Of a stretch of DNA of 11,901 bases, positions 6,991 through 11,901 are shown piece after piece (position 1 is the first letter of the stretch; every line of letters begins with the position of its first letter). A model generated the notes under the pieces. That model was not told where the DNA came from. It saw only the letters and a program-made list of their open reading frames with translations, and made no database searches. The DNA is from Salibacter sp031581065 (lineage in GTDB: Bacteria; Bacteroidota; Bacteroidia; Flavobacteriales_G; Salibacteraceae), in NCBI RefSeq assembly GCF_031581065.1, contig NZ_JAVLBN010000055.1, positions 1 to 11,901 on the forward strand, written 5' to 3'. Both the position numbers and the translations under genes were made by a program.

Positions 6991-7473
6991 ATGGCAAAAA
7001 CATTTCATGATTTTACGGTTAAAGATATAGAAGGAAAAGATGTTCAACTATCTGATTTCAAAGGAAAAAAGTTGTTGGTAGTGAACACCGCATCACAGTG
7101 CGGACTCACACCTCAGTACAGCGTACTCCAGGAATTGTACGAAGAATATGGTGGTGACGGCTTTCAAATAGTGGGCTTCCCAGCTAACAACTTTGGCAAT
7201 CAGGAGCCCGGCACTGAAGATGAAATCAAGACTTTTTGTGAGTCGAACTTCAATGTGACCTTCCCAATGATGTCGAAAGTATCAGTGAAAGGTGACGATC
7301 AACACGAAGTTTATCAATGGCTCACACAAAAAGATGAAAACGGTGTGGAAGATGCTCCGGTAGAGTGGAACTTCCAAAAGTTCATGATCGATGAAAATGG
7401 TCAATATGTAGGTCATGTTCACCCGCAGGAAAATCCGGCAACTGATGAAATAATCAATTTTATTAAGAATTAG
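6991..7473 (+). CDS. Glutathione peroxidase family protein, probably thioredoxin-dependent thiol peroxidase
   Basis: A 160-residue thioredoxin-fold peroxidase without a signal peptide, so cytoplasmic. The peroxidatic cysteine is C37 in NTASQCGLTPQY. The catalytic tetrad is completed by Q71 (GNQEPGT) and W126/N127 (VEWNFQKF). A second cysteine, C83 in TFCESNFNVTFP, is at the position of the resolving cysteine in the thioredoxin-dependent members from plants, insects and many bacteria, so thioredoxin rather than glutathione is the likely reductant. The tetramerisation insert of mammalian GPx1 is absent, as expected for a monomeric form. Substrates would be hydrogen peroxide and organic or lipid hydroperoxides. 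It is divergent from the cytochrome c maturation genes and convergent with the DUF1853 gene, whose 3' end overlaps its own by 11 bases. Confidence 0.93.
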   Translation: MAKTFHDFTVKDIEGKDVQLSDFKGKKLLVVNTASQCGLTPQYSVLQELYEEYGGDGFQIVGFPANNFGNQEPGTEDEIKTFCESNFNVTFPMMSKVSVKGDDQHEVYQWLTQKDENGVEDAPVEWNFQKFMIDENGQYVGHVHPQENPATDEIINFIKN

Positions 7474-8224
7474 GCCAATTTTCATGAACAAGGAAAAACT
7501 TATTGTTGCTCGCTGTGTTGAGCAACATTGAAGATTTTTCCAAAGTAGATTTTCTTTTCATAGCTAATTGCGAGTGGATTTTATCTGTAGGTATAATCCA
7601 CTCGTTTTTGTTGAGAGGAACACCTTTGGGTTTTTCCTCATCACTTTTAAAGAACCAGTTTTCAATCTCAACATTTTTATTGACGTATTCCGGTAGTTGA
7701 TAGTCAGATCCCTGTGGAACGAAAAGCATTCCGTTCGTCCACAGCTGACTTTCTGAGATGTTATACGGAATCAACTCTTCAAAGTCGCGGTACAAATTGA
7801 GCTGTTTTTCAATCAGCTTGTTGTATTTGAGATGCAATTTATCATTTGCGTTTGGTCCGATCCACATTCCCGATTGCGGATGGAAAAGGTAAAACTTGAC
7901 GGCACTTTCGAGTTGTATGAGTTGATCGGTGGTTTTGTTCAGAACCACAAAGTCTATTTCTCCGTGAGTTTTTCCGTTTTCAATGATCTGAATATTGCGA
8001 TCAACAATTTCGTAGCTATGGTGTTGAGTGATGAGGTGTGAGACGAGATCCTCATAGAGGAATCCGAGCCTTTTTCGTGGTGTTACAGTTTTTGATTCGC
8101 CTTGAAAGCGCTCTGACCAATCATGAGTAATTTCCTTTTGAAGGTTGTTTTTTCCTTTTGCCGTTAATAAAAACGGATTGGAAATCATCCAGTAAATATA
8201 ATCTTTGATTCTATTTTGAAACAT
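7463..8224 (-). CDS. DUF1853 family protein
   Basis: A 253-residue soluble protein of unknown function. Features matching the DUF1853 family are LGFLYEDLVSHLI (53-65), HGEIDFVVLN (87-96), LESAVKFYL (105-113), GMWIGPNANDKLHLK (119-133) and an aromatic C-terminal region with NEWIIP. The run of acidic and basic positions E58, E89, D91, E106 and K110, with alternating beta strands, recalls a PD-(D/E)XK nuclease core. The last motif is ExxxK rather than the canonical ExK, so a nuclease role is only an inference. It lies opposite to both neighbours: convergent with the peroxidase gene and divergent from the 205-residue orphan gene, so it is likely a single-gene transcript. The ATG at 8224 is the natural start. 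Confidence 0.8.
   Translation of the reverse strand: MFQNRIKDYIYWMISNPFLLTAKGKNNLQKEITHDWSERFQGESKTVTPRKRLGFLYEDLVSHLITQHHSYEIVDRNIQIIENGKTHGEIDFVVLNKTTDQLIQLESAVKFYLFHPQSGMWIGPNANDKLHLKYNKLIEKQLNLYRDFEELIPYNISESQLWTNGMLFVPQGSDYQLPEYVNKNVEIENWFFKSDEEKPKGVPLNKNEWIIPTDKIHSQLAMKRKSTLEKSSMLLNTASNNKFFLVHENWPNS
7504..7527. terminator. Candidate hairpin downstream of the glutathione peroxidase gene
   Basis: A perfect 8-bp stem, TGTTGCTC/GAGCAACA, around an 8-base loop, 31 bases after the peroxidase stop. It lies inside the 3' part of the convergent DUF1853 coding sequence. On the minus strand a run of five T follows 6 bases after the stem; on the plus strand the T-run is 9 bases away. It may serve as a weak terminator for the peroxidase transcript, or it may be chance within coding DNA. 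Confidence 0.3.
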
Positions 8225-8280
8225 CCTGATACTAATATACAGATAAAAAAATCCAACTTTGTTCTTTAAATCCTACTGAA
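8225..8280. promoter_or_regulatory. Divergent intergenic region DUF1853 / orphan gene
   Basis: Fifty-six AT-rich bases separate two divergent starts. Near matches to the Bacteroidota -7 element (TAnnTTTG) occur for both directions: TATATTAG on the minus strand (8239 to 8232, 7 of 8) and CAACTTTG on the plus strand (8254-8261, 7 of 8). A well-spaced -33 TTG is lacking for each, so these are suggestive only. Confidence 0.35.
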
Positions 8281-8898
8281 ATGAATTTAAAGAAACTACT
8301 AAATAACCTGCTCAAAGGTAGAGTTCCTGACAAGGAAAAGGGAGAAGTTGAAATTCATCGCGAAGTAATTGAACGTTCTCCCCGTCAAAAATTCCAGTAC
8401 AGCGACTGGTTGTACAACAAAAAGTATGTTCCCTACATCAAAATGTTGCGAGATAACTACGACTTGCGCAAACAGGATATCGAGGGAACTGTCAGGTTAC
8501 ACATCTTCAACTCCCAGGCATCAAACGGCTTTTATTTCACTTACAGCGATATTTTTGGGTTTGAGAACTTTATACATCTCTTCGAATACTTCAAGGACAA
8601 AGTTAATGATCTCGATGAGTACAAAGTGCAAAGCTCTCATCGCTCGCTGAGTGAAATCAACGATTTGGTAAAAGAAAAGCAGGTTTATTACCTCAAGCCG
8701 CGCAGGGATCTAAACGAAAATGAAAGAGCCTCACAATCTTTTGGGAATGTACACATCGAATATGTGGCAATAAACGATATCCCCAGCTATGTCAAGCTGA
8801 TGGCCAACACGTACAGCGACCGAAGCTATCAAAATGCAGAATCATTTGAAGAGTTGATCGATCATGTTTTCTACATTGATCCAGACAACATTCTTTAG
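8281..8898 (+). CDS. Hypothetical protein, 205 residues
   Basis: I do not recognise a family. The protein is soluble, with no signal peptide or membrane segment, and is rich in Lys, Asp, Tyr and Phe. It starts with a short basic amphipathic helix (MNLKKLLNNLLKGR). A central stretch, VRLHIFNSQASNGFYFTYSD (about 71-90), looks like two beta strands with an aromatic turn. It is followed by helical segments around FENFIHLFEYFKDKV (94-108) and SLSEINDLVKEKQ (122-134), another strand (FGNVHIEYVAI), and a final helix. The codon use looks like that of the neighbours, so recent transfer is not indicated. The start ATG is clear and there is no overlap with other genes. It may be transcribed alone: divergent from the DUF1853 gene and followed by a gene with its own promoter element. 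Confidence 0.75.
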   Translation: MNLKKLLNNLLKGRVPDKEKGEVEIHREVIERSPRQKFQYSDWLYNKKYVPYIKMLRDNYDLRKQDIEGTVRLHIFNSQASNGFYFTYSDIFGFENFIHLFEYFKDKVNDLDEYKVQSSHRSLSEINDLVKEKQVYYLKPRRDLNENERASQSFGNVHIEYVAINDIPSYVKLMANTYSDRSYQNAESFEELIDHVFYIDPDNIL

Positions 8899-8929
8899 CG
8901 TCCTTACGTCATAGAAAAGGAAATTCACT

Positions 8930-8937
8930 TATATTTG
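8930..8937 (+). promoter_or_regulatory. Bacteroidota -7 promoter element of the small secreted protein gene
   Basis: TATATTTG is a perfect match to the TAnnTTTG consensus, placed 17 bases before the start codon at 8955. The upstream -33 TTG is not perfect: a TTA lies at 8904-8906, 23 bases before. The position, directly between two genes on the same strand, supports a real promoter. Confidence 0.55.
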
Positions 8938-8954
8938 ACTCAAATCCAAAGATT

Positions 8955-9293
8955 ATGAAACGCATATTTTTAGCACTTACATTCATTTTTGCATTTTCAG
9001 TTTCCATTATGGCGAGCGACTTCAATGGTAAGCTGAAATCAGGCAAGGCAACAATTGAACTGAGCCAGAACGATATTTACGTTAAAGGAAACATCATGAT
9101 TGGTGGTGAAACTTACAAGCTCGATGGAAAAATCGATCAGTCAACAGCTCACATGGTTGTTTTAGATGGCGAAAAGCAAGTAGCTAACATCCAGTTAACT
9201 GAGAATGCCAATGGGCAATATGAAATGAAAACTGTCAATACTTCTTCAGATTACAGTTTTCCAAAGCAACTCAGCTTTTCTAAAGGAGAATAA
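8955..9293 (+). CDS. Small secreted protein, hypothetical
   Basis: A 112-residue protein with a clear signal peptide: MKR, a hydrophobic core (about 4-18), and a likely cleavage near SIMAS-DF (about residue 20-21). The mature part of about 90 residues is predominantly beta strand with short turns (KATIELS, YVKGNIMIGG, YKLDGKID, MVVLDGEK, VANIQLT). It contains no cysteine and no lipobox, so it should be a soluble periplasmic or exported beta-rich protein. No known domain is recognised. It is preceded by a consensus -7 element and followed by a strong terminator, so it probably makes a monocistronic, possibly abundant mRNA. That it is well expressed is an inference from these signals. Confidence 0.8.
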   Translation: MKRIFLALTFIFAFSVSIMASDFNGKLKSGKATIELSQNDIYVKGNIMIGGETYKLDGKIDQSTAHMVVLDGEKQVANIQLTENANGQYEMKTVNTSSDYSFPKQLSFSKGE

Positions 9294-9318
9294 AAAAGAA
9301 TTAAAATAGACTTACCTG

Positions 9319-9351
9319 AAACTCCTGTCACATTGTGGCAGGAGTTTTTTT
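9319..9351 (+). terminator. Strong intrinsic terminator
   Basis: The stem arms AAACTCCTG (9319-9327) and CAGGAGTTT (9339-9347) continue inward through a T-G wobble and CAC/GTG to a three-base ATT loop, about 13 pairs. A run of seven T (9345-9351) follows on the plus strand. It ends the small secreted protein transcript 26 bases after its stop codon. Confidence 0.92.
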
Positions 9352-9366
9352 GCATTTATACCTTTG
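9333..9366 (+). promoter_or_regulatory. Promoter of the OmpH-like / DUF4924 gene pair
   Basis: TACCTTTG (9359-9366) matches the TAnnTTTG -7 consensus exactly. A TTG (9333-9335) lies 23 bases upstream, within the loop and arm of the preceding terminator; a second TTG within the T-run is too close. Transcription would begin near 9370-9372, very close to the candidate start codons at 9375 (TTG) and 9384 (GTG), giving a very short leader. Confidence 0.55.
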
Positions 9367-9383
9367 TTTAAAATTTGAAAACC

Positions 9384-10004
9384 GTGAAGCAACAAGTATC
9401 TCTCATTTTTAGCACAATTGCACTTTTAGCTGCAATCGTATTTGGCGGACTCTACCTCGCAGATGTAGATCCTATCGTTGAAGAAGAATCAGGTAAAAAA
9501 GAAAAAGACAGCTCAAAACAGTCAGATCCTGTCGTAGCCATCGTCAATACCGATAGCCTCATGAAACAGTACGAACTCGCCATAGAGCTGGAAGGGAAAC
9601 TCAGCAAACAACAGGCGAGATTTGAGTCGCGCATTAAAACCAAGGAGGGTGAGTTGATGGATGATTACGAGAAACTGAAGCGCGATGCACCAACTCTCGG
9701 CAGATTTGAAGGACAGGCACGCCAGCAGGAACTCCAAAAACGCGAACAAAAACTCTACGAATTACAGGACAACCTTTCCCGCTCGCTCGCAAAAGCTGAA
9801 ACGGAATTCACCCAACGTGTGACCGATTCTGTTACGCTCTACATGGATGAAATATCCAAACAACACAATTACAAAGTAGTATTGAGTAAAAGTATATCGA
9901 GTAACATTTTGTGGTCGAGTGAGCAGGTAGATATCACTGATCAGGTTATCAAAGGACTCAACGACCGCTACGATGGTGAAGCAGAACTAAGCAATCAACA
10001 ATAA
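9384..10004 (+). CDS. OmpH/Skp-family membrane-anchored periplasmic chaperone-like protein
   Basis: About 206 residues: an N-terminal uncleaved-looking hydrophobic anchor (about 6-26), an acidic and lysine-rich linker, then an OmpH/Skp domain. The domain opens with the strand VVAIVNTDSLMKQYELA, continues as a long alpha-helical coiled coil (about 65-157, rich in Glu, Lys, Gln) and closes with strand and helix segments containing NYKVVLSKSISSNILW and VDITDQVIKGLNDRY. This is the standard Bacteroidota OmpH-like layout. Skp binds unfolded outer-membrane proteins in the periplasm; a similar role is inferred. No ATG is available near the N-terminus. A GTG at 9384 gives MKQQVSL; a TTG at 9375 would add three residues. 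I prefer the GTG because the promoter-derived start site lies only a few bases before the TTG. The stop overlaps the next ATG as TAATG. Confidence 0.85.
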   Translation: MKQQVSLIFSTIALLAAIVFGGLYLADVDPIVEEESGKKEKDSSKQSDPVVAIVNTDSLMKQYELAIELEGKLSKQQARFESRIKTKEGELMDDYEKLKRDAPTLGRFEGQARQQELQKREQKLYELQDNLSRSLAKAETEFTQRVTDSVTLYMDEISKQHNYKVVLSKSISSNILWSSEQVDITDQVIKGLNDRYDGEAELSNQQ

Positions 10005-10564
10005 TGCTTGAACACGAAAAAAAGCTACAGGAAAATATTATAGAGTACGTGCTGTATCTCTATCACACTGAGGATTTACTCAGATCTCTATCGCTCAACA
10101 AAGAGCTGGTAGAGGAGATGCTCATCGATAAGCAGGGCATCAAAGGACGAGATCGCGGCAAGCTCATGCGCTGGTACCAAGATATGCTCCACGAAATGGA
10201 GAGCCAGAACATGGCTGAGAAAGGCCACGTGGAGGAAGTTTACCAGGTAATTGGTGAGCTTTCGTATGTCCACAACGCGCTCATGACAACGCTCAACGAC
10301 AAGGACTATCAAAAGCTCTTTGAAGAGGCTTATCCCGGAATCGTGGAGTTGAAGAAGAAGTCTGACAACTCTGTTGAAAACCCGATTGAGCTCTGTTTCA
10401 ACGGAATTTATGGCGTGATGGTACTGCGCATGAAAAAGAAGAAAATCACGGATGAAACGCTGGAGGAAGTGAAAAAATTCTCGAACTTGCTCACTTACCT
10501 CGGCAAGCGTTACCAGGATGTGCGCGAAGGAAAAATGGTATTGCCAAAGCCACAACAAAATTAA
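10004..10564 (+). CDS. DUF4924 family protein
   Basis: A 186-residue, all-helical cytoplasmic protein. It matches the Bacteroidota-specific DUF4924 pattern: an N-terminal helix KKLQENIIEYVLYLYHTEDLLRS (about 6-28), a WYQDMLHEM segment (57-65), GHVEEVYQVIGELSYVHN (74-91), YPGIVELKKKS (110-120), and the signature IELCFNGIYGVMVLRMKKKKIT (about 128-149) before a last helix. The molecular function of the family is unknown. Its ATG overlaps the stop of the OmpH-like gene by one base (TAATG), so the two are probably translated together. A linked envelope role is possible, but nothing in the sequence shows it. A proline- and glutamine-rich tail (LPKPQQN) ends the protein. Confidence 0.87.
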   Translation: MLEHEKKLQENIIEYVLYLYHTEDLLRSLSLNKELVEEMLIDKQGIKGRDRGKLMRWYQDMLHEMESQNMAEKGHVEEVYQVIGELSYVHNALMTTLNDKDYQKLFEEAYPGIVELKKKSDNSVENPIELCFNGIYGVMVLRMKKKKITDETLEEVKKFSNLLTYLGKRYQDVREGKMVLPKPQQN

Positions 10565-10566
10565 CA

Positions 10567-10605
10567 GTCAGAACCGCCCGGAAAGCCGGCTATAGAGGTT
10601 CTGAC
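10567..10605. promoter_or_regulatory. Inverted repeat between the DUF4924 and MBL hydrolase genes
   Basis: A perfect 9-bp inverted repeat, GTCAGAACC (10567-10575) and GGTTCTGAC (10597-10605), encloses an inner CCGG-AAAG-CCGG mini-hairpin (10578-10589). It begins 2 bases after the DUF4924 stop codon and ends 16 bases before the hydrolase ATG. No T-run follows, so it is not a standard terminator. Candidate roles are an RNA stem-loop in the leader of the downstream gene, a processing site, or an operator with arms about three helical turns apart. An AGGAG sequence (10614-10618) follows, only 3 bases before the ATG. Confidence 0.55.
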
Positions 10606-10621
10606 CGAAAAACAGGAGATT

Positions 10622-11479
10622 ATGAAAATTACACCACTTTTAGCAGGAAAATTCAAACTGGATGGCGGAGCGATGTTTGGCGTTGTGCCAAAACAATTGT
10701 GGAGCCGCACAAATCCGGCTGATGAAAAAAACTTGTGTACGTGGGCGATGCGTTCCATGATCATTGAGGATGGCGACCGGTTGATCTTGCTCGATACCGG
10801 GCTGGGTGACAAACAGAGTGAGAAGTTCTTTGGTCATTACCATCCGCACGGACCCACACTGGACGAATCGCTTAAGGAGCAAGGTTATCACCGCGATGAT
10901 ATTACGGATGTGTTTTTGACGCATCTTCACTTTGATCACTGCGGTGGTGCGATTGAGCGAACGAAGGACGACAAGCTGCTGCCCACATTCAAGAATGCGA
11001 AATACTGGAGTAACGAGAATCACTGGAAATGGGCCACTGAACCAAATCAGAGAGAAAAAGCCTCGTTCCTGAAAGAAAACATTTTACCGATTGAAGAGAG
11101 CGGACAGCTCAATCACCTGGATGTACCGAATGGTGATATGTTGACGGATACTCCGCTGGGGTTTGACGTGTTGTACGTAAACGGCCACACTGATAAGCAG
11201 ATGATTCCGCACATTAATTACAAGGGCAAGAAACTCGTTTTTATGGCCGATCTGTTACCATCAGTAGGACACATTCCGTTGCCTTTTGTCATGGGCTACG
11301 ATACGCGTCCGCTACTCACGCTCGATGAGAAGGATAAGTTTTTGAAAAAAGCAGCCGATGAGAATTACGTGCTGTTCCTTGAGCACGACTCACAAAACGA
11401 ATTGTGTACGGTCAAACACACTGAGAAAGGTGTTCGACTGGATGAGGTTTTTGCTTTTCGCGAAGTGTTTGGCGAATGA
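10622..11479 (+). CDS. MBL-fold metallo-hydrolase (YtnP/lactonase-like)
   Basis: A 285-residue zinc hydrolase of the metallo-beta-lactamase superfamily. The metal motif is THLHFDHCGG (H101, H103, D105, H106). Further ligands are H189 in VNGHTDKQM, D210 in FMADLLPS and H255 in LFLEHD, so both zinc sites look complete. The N-terminal FKLDGGAMFGVVPKQLW and LILLDTGLGDK are characteristic of the group that includes quorum-quenching N-acyl homoserine lactonases such as YtnP and AiiA-like enzymes, and related esterases. The actual substrate is not known; lactone or ester hydrolysis is the best guess. No signal peptide is present, so it acts in the cytoplasm. It follows an inverted repeat and is coupled by an ATGA overlap to the downstream 108-residue gene. 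Confidence 0.87.
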   Translation: MKITPLLAGKFKLDGGAMFGVVPKQLWSRTNPADEKNLCTWAMRSMIIEDGDRLILLDTGLGDKQSEKFFGHYHPHGPTLDESLKEQGYHRDDITDVFLTHLHFDHCGGAIERTKDDKLLPTFKNAKYWSNENHWKWATEPNQREKASFLKENILPIEESGQLNHLDVPNGDMLTDTPLGFDVLYVNGHTDKQMIPHINYKGKKLVFMADLLPSVGHIPLPFVMGYDTRPLLTLDEKDKFLKKAADENYVLFLEHDSQNELCTVKHTEKGVRLDEVFAFREVFGE

Positions 11480-11802
11480 TGGACAGCTTTTATTTAGAAG
11501 ACGATTACTGGATGCAACACCAAAGTGCAGCTCACGTGAAGCTGCGCGAGTTGCTCCCTCCTGAACCGGTTGAGGAGTTCGTTCAAATAGGCGAGTACCT
11601 CCTCAACTTCTACTTTCCCGATCAGCAGGTAGCGATTTACCTCATTGAAGATAGCCACGACCACACGGATAGCTATCACCTCGAAGCGAAAATGCAGGAA
11701 GACCTAAAGGCCCAGGATAAAAAAGTGATCTTCATCGAAGACCGCGACATCGCGGATGATGAAACGGGTGTGAAGGAAAGATTGGAGAAGGAGGTGGGGT
11801 AA
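11476..11802 (+). CDS. Hypothetical protein, possibly a degenerate DUF559/Vsr-like nuclease-fold domain
   Basis: A 108-residue acidic soluble protein. Its ATG overlaps the hydrolase stop (ATGA), so the two are probably co-translated. No annotated family is certain. The order of elements in the second half, GEYLLNFYFPDQQVAIYLIEDSHDH (split at about 39-63), then a helix with EDLKAQDKKVIFIEDRDI (75-92) and a final helix, resembles the DUF559/Vsr-like endonuclease core. There the pattern is a DFYFP strand, an IEIDG strand, His, a helix, and a strand ending the fold. Here the usual catalytic Asp is N44 and the Glu position is Y55, so the protein would be inactive as a nuclease. This homology is my inference from pattern only. 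A second in-frame ATG at 11479 would shorten it by one residue. Confidence 0.7.
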   Translation: MMDSFYLEDDYWMQHQSAAHVKLRELLPPEPVEEFVQIGEYLLNFYFPDQQVAIYLIEDSHDHTDSYHLEAKMQEDLKAQDKKVIFIEDRDIADDETGVKERLEKEVG

Positions 11803-11901
11803 AGGGCTGTTGGATTTTTAGGTATGAACCGCGTGATAAGAATAGCGTGGTAACGTTATGGTGTAGCAGTGTGATTAGGTTATTTCGGGAATATAGATGT
11901 A
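11803..11901. other. Right-edge intergenic sequence
   Basis: Ninety-nine bases after the last stop codon with no coding potential that I can support on either strand, no stem-loop with a T-run, and no recognisable promoter. The sequence composition changes to a G- and T-rich plus strand, but the piece is too short to say more. Confidence 0.5.

Noticed and set aside
10088..10558. Minus-strand open frame of 156 codons opposite the DUF4924 gene
   Set aside because: The plus-strand product matches DUF4924 over its full length; the antisense peptide is a His-, Leu- and Val-rich shadow of Glu- and Lys-rich codons.
1..11901. Defence system, CRISPR array, prophage or insertion sequence
   Set aside because: No regularly spaced repeats, cas, transposase, integrase or phage genes are visible. 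All recognised genes are core metabolic or envelope genes, and the nuclease-like hints at 7463-8224 and 11476-11802 are too weak to call a defence module.

Overview
The window looks like chromosomal core DNA of a member of the Bacteroidota, most likely a Flavobacteriia-type marine or freshwater bacterium. The evidence is the compact ccmB-ccmC-ccmD-ccmE-ccmF order, a CcmE with a CxxxY haem-binding motif, a geranylgeranylglycerol-phosphate-type UbiA prenyltransferase next to a KdsC phosphatase and a DUF2520 protein, a DUF4924 protein, and matches to the Bacteroidota TAnnTTTG -7 promoter element. Shine-Dalgarno sequences are mostly absent, as is usual in that phylum. I see no transposase, phage gene, tRNA, rRNA or CRISPR array, and I do not see a convincing undescribed system.

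Layout. Positions 1-295 are non-coding, AT-rich and contain several small inverted repeats. From 6944 down to 296 (minus strand) eight genes run head to tail with gaps of at most 12 bases or short overlaps: ccmB, ccmC, a CcmD-like gene, ccmE, ccmF, a DUF2520 gene, kdsC and a UbiA-family prenyltransferase. This is almost certainly one transcription unit. Its first five genes move haem and attach it to cytochrome c at the cytoplasmic membrane. The last three are envelope or metabolic genes: Kdo for LPS, a membrane prenyl-lipid enzyme, and an uncharacterised Rossmann protein. ccmA, ccmG and ccmH are absent here.

A glutathione peroxidase gene (6991-7473, plus) diverges from ccmB and meets a DUF1853 gene (7463-8224, minus) tail to tail with an 11-base overlap. 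From 8281 everything is on the plus strand: an orphan 205-residue protein, a small secreted protein with its own -7 element, a strong intrinsic terminator at 9319-9351, then an OmpH/Skp-like membrane-anchored coiled-coil protein translationally coupled to a DUF4924 protein. A 9-bp inverted repeat follows, and then a metallo-beta-lactamase-fold hydrolase coupled to a 108-residue protein that resembles a degenerate DUF559/Vsr-like nuclease fold. The last 99 bases hold no gene that I can support.

The points most worth a second look are the Cys-type CcmE with no ccmH nearby, TTG start codons on both ccmB and ccmC, the hairpin between the DUF4924 and hydrolase genes, and the apparently dead nuclease-like protein at the right edge.
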